DNA from: Kosakonia oryzendophytica
GTDB lineage: Bacteria > Pseudomonadota > Gammaproteobacteria > Enterobacterales > Enterobacteriaceae
Assembly (NCBI RefSeq): GCF_900094925.1
Contig: NZ_FMAY01000018.1
Location: 1-64,000, forward strand
DNA length: 64,000 bases
Direction: 5' to 3'
Part shown: in pieces, positions 1 to 11,668 of the stretch
Layout: the number at the start of each line of letters is the position of its first letter
Numbering within the stretch: the stretch's first letter is position 1
Translations under genes and position numbers: made by a program
Notes under the pieces: generated by a model
What the model saw: only the letters and a program-made list of their open reading frames with translations
Told to the model about the DNA's origin: nothing
The model's database searches: none

Positions 1-210
1 CGGCGGGACTATTACGACCAGATGTACATGATCTGGCTGAACATTTAGCTCCAGAACCTCACAATCCTTTATTCCGCAGAGAATGTAGATTGTCCTGTAA
101 AGTTCCTTGCCCAACTTATCTTTCAGGATCCTGAAACGGTACTTAGGCGTCCAGACTATGTGGTATTTACAACGCCAATATACATGTGATGAACTCCTGT
201 AAAGCCCCAT
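1..210 (-). CDS. tnpA: IS200/IS605-family transposase TnpA, N-terminal part (cut by window edge)
   Basis: Translating leftward from the ATG at 210 gives 70 residues that run off the window. They begin MGLYRSSSHVYWRCKYHIVW and contain the IS200-group core PKYRFRIL followed by PDHVHLVV. HVH is the HUH metal-binding motif of Y1 single-strand transposases; the catalytic Tyr lies further on and is not visible. These enzymes cut and join single-stranded hairpin ends during replication, without target duplication. The gene lies directly downstream of the obgE terminator, so its insertion should not harm obgE. Family assignment is firm, but the exact IS name is not known to me. Intactness of the rest cannot be judged. 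Confidence 0.9.
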   Translation of the reverse strand, partial: MGLYRSSSHVYWRCKYHIVWTPKYRFRILKDKLGKELYRTIYILCGIKDCEVLELNVQPDHVHLVVIVPP

Positions 211-330
211 GTCGGTTTGTCTCCTTTTACTTGTGGTGAGTAAGCAGAGATATTCCGGCATGGGCATTCTTCAGGCTATAGCCTTACAGGATCAATCACC
301 ACCTCCCCAGGAGGTGGTTTAGGGGTGACA
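211..330 (-). mobile_element. Left end and 5' leader of the IS200-like element
   Basis: This is the non-coding end of the insertion sequence upstream of tnpA. It holds a 9-bp stem at 298-306 and 310-318 with a 3-base loop, typical of the subterminal hairpin that Y1 transposases recognise. A 12-base palindrome, AGGCTATAGCCT, lies at 273-284 in the tnpA leader. IS200 leaders are known to fold and limit transposase translation, so the palindrome may do the same here (inference). The exact outer boundary is not visible because this family makes no target duplication; it lies near 319-330. Confidence 0.75.
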
Positions 331-332
331 AT

Positions 333-364
333 AAAAATGCCGGGTCAGCAGGCTGCCCGGCATT
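333..364 (-). terminator. obgE operon terminator
   Basis: A 9-bp stem at 336-344 and 356-364 (AATGCCGGG/CCCGGCATT) is extended inward by CAGC/GCTG. It is followed leftward by a short T run (333-335). It lies 45 bases past the obgE stop and ends the rplU-rpmA-yhbE-obgE transcript before the IS element. Confidence 0.8.
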
Positions 365-409
365 GTTTGACGACAATCTCCCCGGCGCACCGGGGAAGTC
401 TCAGAGTTA

Positions 410-1597
<1,188 letters not shown>

Positions 1598-2563
1598 TCA
1601 TTCGCCTGAGCGGGGCACAGTGGCGACCACTTCGCGATTGCGCCAGCGTCCTAAAAGACGATGGCCAATAGCAGAAAACATCGCGCCCGCAACCACGACA
1701 AACGCACCGAGATAACCGATCAGGTTTAACATCGGTCTGGCGAAAACATCGGGCCAGGCCATTGATAACAAATCCGAAAACAACAATGTAAATAGCGGCG
1801 TCAGCGTAATCAACGCGCTAACCTGTGCCGCCTGCCAACGGGCCATGGCTTCCGCCAGCGCGCCGTAGCCTACCAGCGTGTTCAGTCCACAAAAAATCAG
1901 ACAGGCCAGTTGCCAATTGCTTAACTGCAATAATACTCCCGGCTTAGCCAGCGGCAACAATGCAATCGTACACAAAGTGTACAGCAAAAAAAGGATCTGC
2001 TGGGAAGCCAGGCGACGCAATAATACTTTTTGCGCCACGCCGTAACTGACCCATACTGTTGCTGCGCCAACACCGAAAATAACGCCCCAGGTGTAGTCCG
2101 TCAGCCGGGTAAAAATCTCCACCAGACTGGTGTTAAAAAACAGTACCAGACCACAAATAAGCATCAGGGCGCCAATCACCTGGGTGCTACGCATCTTCTC
2201 TTTAAGAATAAAGACGCTGGCAACCATCATGCCCACAGGGGACAGTTGACCAATCACCTGCGACGCCGTAGGGCTAACATATTGCAGGGAAGAACTGAAC
2301 AATATGAAGTTCCCAAACAGTCCCCCCGTGGCAATGGCAAGCAGGATTAACCAGCGCGGCGTGCGAAAAATACGCATTGGCGGAAGTTTTCTTTTGCAGG
2401 CCAGGATCAGGCCGAGGCCAACGGCTGCCATCAAAAAGCGATAAAACACCACGGTCGGTGGCTCCATCACTTCCAGCACCTGTTTCATCGCAATAGGTAA
2501 CGCCCCCCAGCACATGGCCGTAATGAGCGCCAGGACGATACCGATGCCTGCCTGCTGTTTCAT
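1598..2563 (-). CDS. yhbE: EamA/DMT family inner-membrane transporter
   Basis: This 321-residue, very hydrophobic protein matches E. coli YhbE in length. It has about ten predicted membrane segments arranged as two EamA repeats. The first repeat starts near the N-terminus (GIGIVLALITAMCWG) and the second around residue 155. DMT-family members export small metabolites, but the substrate of YhbE is not known. It sits between rpmA and obgE. A hairpin at 2607-2630 just upstream partly separates it from rpmA. Confidence 0.93.
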   Translation of the reverse strand: MKQQAGIGIVLALITAMCWGALPIAMKQVLEVMEPPTVVFYRFLMAAVGLGLILACKRKLPPMRIFRTPRWLILLAIATGGLFGNFILFSSSLQYVSPTASQVIGQLSPVGMMVASVFILKEKMRSTQVIGALMLICGLVLFFNTSLVEIFTRLTDYTWGVIFGVGAATVWVSYGVAQKVLLRRLASQQILFLLYTLCTIALLPLAKPGVLLQLSNWQLACLIFCGLNTLVGYGALAEAMARWQAAQVSALITLTPLFTLLFSDLLSMAWPDVFARPMLNLIGYLGAFVVVAGAMFSAIGHRLLGRWRNREVVATVPRSGE

Positions 2564-2602
2564 GCCCTATTTCCTGCCAGAAATTTGCCGGACTTCTAAT
2601 GT

Positions 2603-2630
2603 AAAAAGCCCCGCAACGTGTTGCGGGGCT
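2603..2630 (-). terminator. Terminator or attenuator between rpmA and yhbE
   Basis: A perfect 10-bp stem AGCCCCGCAA/TTGCGGGGCT spans 2607-2616 and 2621-2630 with a CGTG loop. It is followed on the leftward strand by a T run (2603-2606). It probably ends most ribosomal-protein transcripts while some read through into yhbE-obgE (inference). Confidence 0.85.
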
Positions 2631-2657
2631 TTCTTCCGTTACCGGGACTCGAAAAAC

Positions 2658-2915
<258 letters not shown>

Positions 2916-2934
2916 TTAAATCTCTCCTCAGGTC

Positions 2935-3282
<348 letters not shown>

Positions 3283-3318
3283 TCAGAGCGCGCTAAAAAT
3301 ATTCACAATAGGGCGCGA

Positions 3319-3347
3319 ATATTACGCAAGTCGCGAGCCTTTGACAA
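3319..3347 (-). promoter_or_regulatory. Sigma-70 promoter of rplU-rpmA
   Basis: On the leftward strand, TTGTCA (3347-3342) and TAATAT (3324-3319) are separated by exactly 17 bases. A GC-rich discriminator (TCGCGCCC) follows, as at growth-rate-controlled ribosomal promoters. Transcription should start near 3312, about 65 bases before rplU. Confidence 0.75.
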
Positions 3348-3505
3348 GTACGATCGTCAATACATGCAGAAAAAAAACACAACGTGTAAGGTAACGTTTA
3401 TCTGGCGCGTTTTTTCAGTACAATCAGCAATACTATTCTAACCCGTAACCCTTCGTTATCCCATTTTGATATGTGGTAAACAGGACTGAAAGCTCGGCTT
3501 TTGCG

Positions 3506-4477
3506 ATGAATTTAGAAAAAATCAATGAGTTAACCGCGCAAGACATGGCGGGTGTGAATGCGACGATTTTGCAACAGCTCAACTCGGATGTTCAGCTAAT
3601 CAACCAGTTGGGTTATTACATTGTCAGCGGGGGCGGCAAACGCATCCGTCCAATGATTGCCGTGCTGGCGGCTCGCGCCGTGGGCTATGAAGGCAATTCG
3701 CATGTCACTATCGCTGCGCTAATCGAATTTATTCACACCGCGACGCTATTACATGACGATGTCGTGGACGAGTCCGATATGCGACGCGGCAAAGCCACCG
3801 CCAACGCGGCATTCGGTAATGCGGCCAGCGTTTTGGTCGGCGATTTCATCTACACCCGCGCTTTTCAGATGATGACCAGTCTCGGGTCATTGAAAGTGCT
3901 GGAGGTAATGTCGGAAGCCGTGAATGTCATTGCCGAAGGGGAAGTCCTGCAGTTGATGAACGTGAACGATCCGAACATCACTGAAGAAAACTATATGCGC
4001 GTCATTTACAGCAAAACGGCGCGTCTGTTTGAAGCCGCTGCGCAATGTTCCGGTCTGCTTGCTGGATGTAGCGATGTGCAGGAAAAAGCATTGCAGGATT
4101 ATGGACGCTACCTTGGTACCGCATTCCAGTTAATCGACGATCTGCTTGATTACAGCGCAGACGGCGAAACACTCGGTAAAAATACGGGGGATGATCTCAA
4201 TGAAGGCAAGCCAACACTGCCTTTGCTGCATGCCATGCACCACGGCACACCGAAACAATCCCAAATGATCCGCGACGCTATTGAGCAGGGTAATGGTCGC
4301 CATCTTCTTGAACCTGTACTGGAAGCGATGGCCGAGTGCGGTTCGTTGGAATGGACACGTCAGCGCGCTGAAGAAGAAGCAGATAAGGCCATCTCCGCTC
4401 TGCAAGTGCTGCCAGATTCGCCATGGCGCGATGCTCTGATTGGCCTTGCACATATCGCTGTTCAACGCGATCGCTAA
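3506..4477 (+). CDS. ispB: Octaprenyl diphosphate synthase
   Basis: The protein makes the C40 side chain of ubiquinone and menaquinone from farnesyl diphosphate and isopentenyl diphosphate. The 323 residues match E. coli IspB. Both aspartate-rich motifs are present: DDVVDE near residue 84 and DDLLDY near 212. I chose the ATG at 3506 (MNLEKINELTAQ) because it gives the family length; an in-frame start at 3473 would add 11 unconserved residues. The gene diverges from rplU. Confidence 0.97.
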   Translation: MNLEKINELTAQDMAGVNATILQQLNSDVQLINQLGYYIVSGGGKRIRPMIAVLAARAVGYEGNSHVTIAALIEFIHTATLLHDDVVDESDMRRGKATANAAFGNAASVLVGDFIYTRAFQMMTSLGSLKVLEVMSEAVNVIAEGEVLQLMNVNDPNITEENYMRVIYSKTARLFEAAAQCSGLLAGCSDVQEKALQDYGRYLGTAFQLIDDLLDYSADGETLGKNTGDDLNEGKPTLPLLHAMHHGTPKQSQMIRDAIEQGNGRHLLEPVLEAMAECGSLEWTRQRAEEEADKAISALQVLPDSPWRDALIGLAHIAVQRDR

Positions 4478-4485
4478 TATGCCTG

Positions 4486-4504
4486 TCCCGCGCTTGTCGC
4501 GGGA
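4486..4504 (+). terminator. Hairpin after ispB
   Basis: A 7-bp stem TCCCGCG/CGCGGGA with a 5-base loop starts 9 bases after the ispB stop. No T run follows, so termination would be weak or Rho-assisted; it may act only as a 3' stabiliser. Confidence 0.45.
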
Positions 4505-4683
4505 AGCTCCAACAAGTTCCCATAAAATCAAAAACTCACAAAAAACACTGATTATTCATCCTGGTGTAATCCTAAAACGCACAAACATTACATGAACTTT
4601 TTAGAGCAAGTGAGTTTGTATGCGTATAGTAAGCAGTGTGCAGATACTCAAATGCTGGTGTGTTTTACTATCAGGGAGATATT

Positions 4684-4959
4684 ATGGAAACAAAATTCAA
4701 TGACTGGCACCAGGCCGATATCATTGCGGGGCTGCGTAAAAAGGGAACATCGCTCGCCGCAGAATCACGCAAGCATGGTCTCAGTTCTTCAACACTCGCC
4801 AATGCCTTGACCCGTGCATGGCCGAAAGGGGAATGGATTATCGCTCAGGCATTGGATACCGACCCCTGGGTCATCTGGCCATCGCGTTACCATGATCCGA
4901 TCACGCATGAGTTTATTGACAAAACCAAGTTGATGCGGAAAAAACGAGGCTCAGAGTAA
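4684..4959 (+). CDS. sfsB: Ner-like DNA-binding transcriptional regulator
   Basis: The 91 residues closely match E. coli SfsB (Nlp), related to the Ner repressor of phage Mu. A helix-turn-helix lies around residues 10-45 (IIAGLRKKGTS...SSTLANAL), followed by the Ner hallmark WPKGEWIIAQAL. SfsB was linked to maltose-gene activation in E. coli; its real targets are unclear. The ATG at 4684 follows GGGAGAT; an upstream in-frame ATG at 4636 has no conserved residues. The extreme C-terminus (RKKRGSE) differs from E. coli. Confidence 0.93.
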   Translation: METKFNDWHQADIIAGLRKKGTSLAAESRKHGLSSSTLANALTRAWPKGEWIIAQALDTDPWVIWPSRYHDPITHEFIDKTKLMRKKRGSE

Positions 4960-5048
4960 AGGCTATATCAACCAGCAATCCCCCTTGCGCATCTGGCAGG
5001 GGGCTGCCTGGCTCGAATTGATGGCCGAAGAAGGGCAGGACTACATCG

Positions 5049-5585
5049 TTACAGCTCAAAAGCGTCATCACCGACTAAACCACGGATAAACGCTTCGAAA
5101 TTATCAGCAAGGTGCACGATCCTGTAATCCTGCTCTTGATCAATATGCACAACCGCAGGCTCATCATCTGCTGTCAGGCACTGTCGATAATCAAGAAAAA
5201 CCATATCATGTCCTGCTGATGGACAGGTGCAAATCGCTACGCCAATATCAGGATAACCCCAGTGTTCGATCCAGAAACGGCTGCCGTAATCACTACCCAA
5301 CGAATAGCGCTTATTGCCAATCCCCATAATACCCGTGATAGCAATGTGATCTTCTGCCCAACTGGTAAATTCATTGGTTGGGAAATTCTGGTTTCGAGGG
5401 ATCCCGCCATTGTGTTGCCGCATTAGCCAGACATAAGAGGCAGGCAAGCGATAACCTAATGTCGATTCAATGGCCGCCAACTCATCTTCGCTAAAAGGGT
5501 CATTGATATACGCTTCGCGCGCATATTCCCGGTCATCCCAAAAAGCGGTGAAGTCAAAACCGGCAAACGGTGTAGTTCCCATCAT
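5049..5585 (-). CDS. SMI1/KNR4 (SUKH) family protein, possible toxin-immunity protein
   Basis: This 178-residue protein has no signal peptide or membrane segment. The SUKH core is visible from about residue 30: SEDELAAIESTLGYRLPASYVWLMRQHNGG. A central IMGIGNKRY...SRFWIEHWGYPDIG segment and the C-terminal EAFIRGLV helix follow. Bacterial SUKH proteins often neutralise polymorphic nuclease or deaminase toxins, but no toxin gene lies nearby, so function is unknown. The first ATG sits 7 bases after AGGA and is preferred over the adjacent second ATG. Counted over 180 bases, G+C is about 47% against 57% in murA. It lies past the murA terminator, where K-12 has no gene, which points to insertion. 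Confidence 0.85.
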   Translation of the reverse strand: MMGTTPFAGFDFTAFWDDREYAREAYINDPFSEDELAAIESTLGYRLPASYVWLMRQHNGGIPRNQNFPTNEFTSWAEDHIAITGIMGIGNKRYSLGSDYGSRFWIEHWGYPDIGVAICTCPSAGHDMVFLDYRQCLTADDEPAVVHIDQEQDYRIVHLADNFEAFIRGLVGDDAFEL

Positions 5586-5610
5586 CCAGATATCCTTTCA
5601 GAAAAATCAG

Positions 5611-5635
5611 TAAAAAGGGGAGCCGAAGCTCCCCT
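5611..5635 (-). terminator. murA terminator
   Basis: An 8-bp stem AGGGGAGC/GCTCCCCT (5616-5623 and 5628-5635) has a stable CGAA/TTCG tetraloop. On the leftward strand it is followed by TTTTT (5611-5615). It separates murA from the SUKH gene. Confidence 0.85.
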
Positions 5636-5655
5636 GTATAAGCATCAAAAAAAGG

Positions 5656-6915
<1,260 letters not shown>

Positions 6916-6967
6916 TCATCTGATCTCTGTTTAGAATTCACACGCGCGGGGAAAATGCTCCCGACGC

Positions 6968-7222
6968 TCAAAAACCGTTAAGTTTGCGATCCCGCGCCCA
7001 CTCAGCAGGCGTGAACGCTTTGATCGACAGGGCATGAATACGGTTATCCGCGATATATTCCATCAGCGGACCGTAAATGGTCTGCTGCTTTTTGACCCGA
7101 CTCATGCCGTCAAAAATTTCACCCACAGCAATAACCTGAAAGTGACTGCCATCGCCAGTGACGTGGGCTTCCTGGAGAGAAAGTGCGTTCATCAGCACTG
7201 TCTGAATTTCATGATTTTCCAT
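6968..7222 (-). CDS. ibaG: BolA-family acid-stress protein
   Basis: The 84 residues ([14 protein letters not shown]) match E. coli IbaG/YrbA, with the BolA core [20 protein letters not shown] and the C-terminal [15 protein letters not shown] containing the conserved His. BolA proteins pair with monothiol glutaredoxins to bind Fe-S clusters. I chose the internal ATG at 7222 by family length; an in-frame ATG at 7237 would add five residues and cannot be excluded, since neither start has a strong ribosome-binding site. A terminator separates it from the mla operon. Confidence 0.93.
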   Translation of the reverse strand: MENHEIQTVLMNALSLQEAHVTGDGSHFQVIAVGEIFDGMSRVKKQQTIYGPLMEYIADNRIHALSIKAFTPAEWARDRKLNGF

Positions 7223-7293
7223 GGGCGTAAATATCATCTAAAAGTGAAAACAGTCACACATCTTAGAGGAAAGTGGCGCTGGCTTAAACAAGC

Positions 7294-7325
7294 AAAAAGC
7301 CCCATCGCAATAAAGGATGGGGCTT
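7294..7325 (-). terminator. Terminator of the mlaFEDCB operon
   Basis: A perfect 10-bp stem AAGCCCCATC/GATGGGGCTT (7297-7306 and 7316-7325) is followed leftward by a T run. It lies 24 bases past the mlaB stop. Confidence 0.88.
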
Positions 7326-7348
7326 CAGGTAGTAACGCATTGAAAAAA

Positions 7349-7642
7349 TTAGCGAGACAATACATCCTGGGGCAAATTATAGAGTGCCGCCAGCGTGACA
7401 ACATTCTCGCTCACGCCATCAAGCATCACGCTCACGCCCTGCTTTTTCCCCTGCTCGACAAGATGAACCAGCAATGCGACGCCCGCTGTGTCCACGCGCG
7501 TCACGCCTTGCAAGTCGATACAGGTGACCCCCTTCATTGCTTCAATTCGGGCGTCCCAGAGCGGATTTAACACATCCTGATCCAGCTCGCCTTGCAATGC
7601 CAGACGTTCGCCGTCACGCGACCAACTCAGCCGCTGCGTCAT
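7349..7642 (-). CDS. mlaB: STAS-domain protein of the Mla phospholipid transporter
   Basis: This 97-residue cytoplasmic STAS-domain protein binds the ATPase MlaF and stabilises the MlaFEDB inner-membrane complex. The STAS signature is visible in CIDLQGVTRVDTAGVALLVHL, with the conserved Thr beside Asp. Its start codon shares a base with the mlaC stop (7642), showing translational coupling. Confidence 0.95.
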   Translation of the reverse strand: MTQRLSWSRDGERLALQGELDQDVLNPLWDARIEAMKGVTCIDLQGVTRVDTAGVALLVHLVEQGKKQGVSVMLDGVSENVVTLAALYNLPQDVLSR

Positions 7643-8277
7643 TATTTCTTCTCGTCCAGCGTAATTTTCTGGCGGGAAATGGACTGTAGTTGCGCGGTCA
7701 GACCATCGATGCCTTTAGTACGCAGCAAGTCGCTCCATTCATTCTGCTTGGTGGTGATCATGCTCACCCCCTCTGCGATCATGTCGTAAGCCTGCCAGTT
7801 TCCGGTTTGTGTGTTTTTACGCCACTGGAAATCAAGACGCACCGGCGGACGCCCGTTCGGATCGATAATCGTGACGCGGATGGGCACAATTGTGGCATCG
7901 CCCAGTGGTTGTTCCGGCGCAATCTCATAAGTCTGGCCATGATACAACGCCAGCGCCTGACCGTAAGCCTGTTTCAGGTATTCACGAAATGCCGCAAAAT
8001 AGGCATCACGCTGTGCAGGTGTGGCGTCCTTATAGTAACGCCCCAGCACCAACGCACCGGCGTATTTCACCTGCACATAGGGCAGCAGTTCCTGATCCAC
8101 CACATCACGCAAGTGGTCCGGGTTTGCGCGGATCTGCGGCTGTTCGTTTTTAAGGCGATCAAATGTTTTCTGCGCCGCAGCTTTCATCGCGGCATAAGGG
8201 TTACTTTGATCGGCCGCTACGGCCGCGCCCAACGGTGCAACCACCAGCAGAGCAACCATCAATAGACGTTTAAACAT
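7642..8277 (-). CDS. mlaC: Periplasmic phospholipid shuttle protein MlaC
   Basis: The 211-residue precursor begins [22 protein letters not shown], a Sec signal peptide cut after AVAA near residue 22. The mature protein is the single-domain MlaC fold that carries phospholipid between the outer-membrane MlaA complex and the MlaFEDB complex. The ATG at 8277 fits both the signal peptide and the family length; the reading frame is open further upstream, but those residues are not conserved and would overlap mlaD. It is the fourth gene of the operon. Confidence 0.96.
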   Translation of the reverse strand: MFKRLLMVALLVVAPLGAAVAADQSNPYAAMKAAAQKTFDRLKNEQPQIRANPDHLRDVVDQELLPYVQVKYAGALVLGRYYKDATPAQRDAYFAAFREYLKQAYGQALALYHGQTYEIAPEQPLGDATIVPIRVTIIDPNGRPPVRLDFQWRKNTQTGNWQAYDMIAEGVSMITTKQNEWSDLLRTKGIDGLTAQLQSISRQKITLDEKK

Positions 8278-8293
8278 ACGTCGCATCTCCTCG

Positions 8294-8845
8294 TTAATTC
8301 GCCTGACCAGCAGACGGTGCGGCTTGATTATTCCCTTCGCTATGCGCCGCCGCATCGCCTGAATTCTTATTGTCACTGCCTTTACTGCTGTAAAGGAATT
8401 GTCCTATCAGATCCTCCAGCACCATTGCGGATTTCGTATCCTGGATAGTACTGCCCTCTTTAAGCATAGAAGTCCCCAGTTCAGGATCATCAAAGCCGAC
8501 ATTCAGTGCCAGATATTGCTCACCCAGCAAGCCTGACGTCCGGATCGCCAGTGAACTGGTATCGGGGATTTGGTTGTAACGTTCTTCTATATCCAGCGCG
8601 ACGCGCGGCAGATACGTTTTGGGATCAAGAGAGATATCAGCAACGCGGCCAATCACCACCCCGCCAATACGGACTGGCGAACGCACTTTAAGGCCGCCAA
8701 TATTGTCGAATGTCGCGTATACGCGGTAAGTCGGTTCTGTACGCATTGAGGCGACATCTGCCGCTTTCAGGCAAATAAAGAGTGCGGCCAGCAGCGCCAG
8801 CAACAGAAAAACACCTACCCAAATTTCACTTTTTTTCGTTTGCAT
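8294..8845 (-). CDS. mlaD: MCE-domain protein of the Mla phospholipid transporter
   Basis: This 183-residue inner-membrane protein has one N-terminal membrane helix (residues about 8-28) and a periplasmic MCE domain ([21 protein letters not shown]). The domain forms the hexameric ring that passes lipid to MlaC. The tail after about 150 is Ser/Asn/Gly-rich and variable. I took the ATG at 8845 ([11 protein letters not shown]), the E. coli start, 4 bases after the mlaE stop. An in-frame ATG at 8860 would add five residues and overlap mlaE. Confidence 0.95.
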   Translation of the reverse strand: MQTKKSEIWVGVFLLLALLAALFICLKAADVASMRTEPTYRVYATFDNIGGLKVRSPVRIGGVVIGRVADISLDPKTYLPRVALDIEERYNQIPDTSSLAIRTSGLLGEQYLALNVGFDDPELGTSMLKEGSTIQDTKSAMVLEDLIGQFLYSSKGSDNKNSGDAAAHSEGNNQAAPSAGQAN

Positions 8846-8849
8846 GAAC

Positions 8850-9638
<789 letters not shown>

Positions 9639-10451
9639 TTAACTCCCTGTTTTTAATAAATCGAGACGATAATCGCCTGCAGGATAACGGAACGGAACCG
9701 GCCCGTCGGCGATACCATCAAGGAACTGACGCACCCGGGGATCGCTGTTTTCCTGCAGACCTTGCGCGCTACCGTGGGCGATGATTTTCCTCTCCGCCAC
9801 GATGTAGGCGTAATCCGCAATACTCAGCACTTCCGGTACATCGTGAGAAACAACGATACATGTGACGCCTAACGCACTGTTGAGTTCAGAAATCAATTTC
9901 ACCAGCACACCCATGGTGATTGGATCCTGCCCCACAAAAGGCTCATCAAACATGATCAGATCCGGTTCCAGCGCAATTGAGCGGGCAAGCGCGGCTCGAC
10001 GCGCCATACCGCCAGAAAGCTCTGACGGCATTAGCCAGGCCGCACCACGTAACCCGACGGCTTCCAACTTCATCATAACGGTGGTATGCAACAGCGCTTC
10101 GGGCAAATCCGTATGTTCGCGAAGGGGGTAAGCGACGTTGTCGAAAACGTTCATGTCGGTAAACAACGCGCCAGACTGAAACAGCATGCTCATTCTTTTA
10201 CGCACGGTGAACAGACGCGAACGGGTCATCCCCGGCACGTTTTCGCCATCAAACAAGATTTCGCCGCTATCCGGAGGGATCTGCCCACCGATAAGGCGTA
10301 ACAATGTTGTTTTGCCGATACCGGACGGCCCCATAATGGCGGTGATTTTGCCGCGTGGCACCGTCAGTGAAATATTGTCGAAGATAGGGTGACTGCCACG
10401 GGAGAAGCTGACGCCACGAACATCGACCAAATTCGCCATATTCTGGCTCAT
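9639..10451 (-). CDS. mlaF: ATP-binding subunit of the Mla phospholipid transporter
   Basis: This ABC ATPase of 270 residues has Walker A GPSGIGKTT (about 41-49), signature LSGGMARR, Walker B LIMFDEP and the switch His in VVSHD. It powers phospholipid movement that keeps the outer leaflet of the outer membrane free of phospholipid. I chose the ATG at 10451 (MSQNMANLV) because AAGGAAGA lies just upstream. The frame is open to 10505, but those residues are not conserved. It heads mlaFEDCB and diverges from yrbG. Confidence 0.96.
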   Translation of the reverse strand: MSQNMANLVDVRGVSFSRGSHPIFDNISLTVPRGKITAIMGPSGIGKTTLLRLIGGQIPPDSGEILFDGENVPGMTRSRLFTVRKRMSMLFQSGALFTDMNVFDNVAYPLREHTDLPEALLHTTVMMKLEAVGLRGAAWLMPSELSGGMARRAALARSIALEPDLIMFDEPFVGQDPITMGVLVKLISELNSALGVTCIVVSHDVPEVLSIADYAYIVAERKIIAHGSAQGLQENSDPRVRQFLDGIADGPVPFRYPAGDYRLDLLKTGS

Positions 10452-10680
10452 TGACTCTTCCTTATAAGCCTTATCGGGTATAAGCATGACGCTGGATAAC
10501 ATCACGAACCCAACATTTTTACAGAATATTACCTGCTGGGGTTAGCGAAAGCTGGCATTTGTTTTACTTTTGAGCCGCATAAAGTCAAAATTAGGAATCA
10601 TTACGCTACGCGGAACACCCGGTCTCTTCCGGCATGGCAGCCTGCGAACCGGCGGATTATACCTGAAGAAAGGACGTTAG

Positions 10681-11655
10681 ATGCTCTTAGCGACAGCGCT
10701 ATTGATAATTGGTTTGCTTTTGGTGGTCTACAGCGCCGATCGTCTGGTTTTTGCTGCCTCTATTCTCTGCCGGACACTCGGCGTACCTCCACTGATTATT
10801 GGTATGACCGTGGTCAGCATTGGCACCTCGTTGCCGGAGATCATTACCGCTGTCGCAGCCTCACTGCATGGCCAGTTGGATCTGGCGATTGGTACAGCCA
10901 TCGGTTCTAACATCACCAATATTTTGCTGATCCTGGGTGTTGCCGCCCTGCTCCACCCTTTTACCGTGCATTCCGATATCCTGCGTCGCGAATTGCCGTT
11001 CACCCTTGTCGCCAGCCTGCTGGCGGGCCTCGTGCTGTATGATGGTCAGATCACACGCGTTGACGGCATTATTTTACTGTTATTAGCCGTGCTATGGCTG
11101 GTGTTCATTGTTAAAATTGCCCGCCTTGCCGAACGACAAGGCAACGACAGCCTGACCCGGGAACAGTTGGCTGAACTGCCGCGTGAAGGAAGTCTCTCGG
11201 TGGCATGTCTGTGGCTTGGGGTGGCGTTGATCATCATGCCGATGGCAACCCGCATGGTGGTGGATAACGCAACTGTCGTGGCGAATTATTTCGCGATTAG
11301 CGAGCTAACCATTGGCCTGACGGTCATTGCAATCGGCACCGGCCTCCCTGAATTGGCGACCGCGATTGCAGGCGCGCGCAAAGGCGAAGACGATATCGCC
11401 ATTGGCAATATTATTGGTTCAAACATTTTTAACATTGCCATCGTACTGGGCTTACCGGCGATGATTGCACCGGGCGCCTTTAACCCGATGGCTTTTACAC
11501 GTGATTACGGTGTGATGTTGCTGGTCAGCGCCATTTTTGCTCTCATTTGCTGGAAGCATAAGCAAATCACCCGGGGCATTGGCGCGCTATTGCTGAGCGG
11601 GTTTATCGTATGGCTGGCGCTGCTTTACTGGCTGTCGCCGCTTTTAACAGGATAA
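10681..11655 (+). CDS. yrbG: Calcium/sodium antiporter family protein
   Basis: This 324-residue inner-membrane protein of the CaCA exchanger family has about ten membrane segments. It carries the two inverted alpha repeats typical of the family: GTSLPEIITA near residue 55 and GTGLPELATAI near 220, each with a conserved acidic residue, plus the matching GSNI(T/F)N motifs. E. coli YrbG function is not settled. It precedes kdsD by 13 bases, so it heads the Kdo/LPS operon. Confidence 0.94.
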   Translation: MLLATALLIIGLLLVVYSADRLVFAASILCRTLGVPPLIIGMTVVSIGTSLPEIITAVAASLHGQLDLAIGTAIGSNITNILLILGVAALLHPFTVHSDILRRELPFTLVASLLAGLVLYDGQITRVDGIILLLLAVLWLVFIVKIARLAERQGNDSLTREQLAELPREGSLSVACLWLGVALIIMPMATRMVVDNATVVANYFAISELTIGLTVIAIGTGLPELATAIAGARKGEDDIAIGNIIGSNIFNIAIVLGLPAMIAPGAFNPMAFTRDYGVMLLVSAIFALICWKHKQITRGIGALLLSGFIVWLALLYWLSPLLTG

Positions 11656-11668
11656 TCGGATACGCATT

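Noticed and set aside
3408-3436. ispB promoter with TACAAT or TACTAT as -10
   Set aside because: Two competing -10 candidates occur and neither has a convincing -35 at 16-18 bases, so no site was called.
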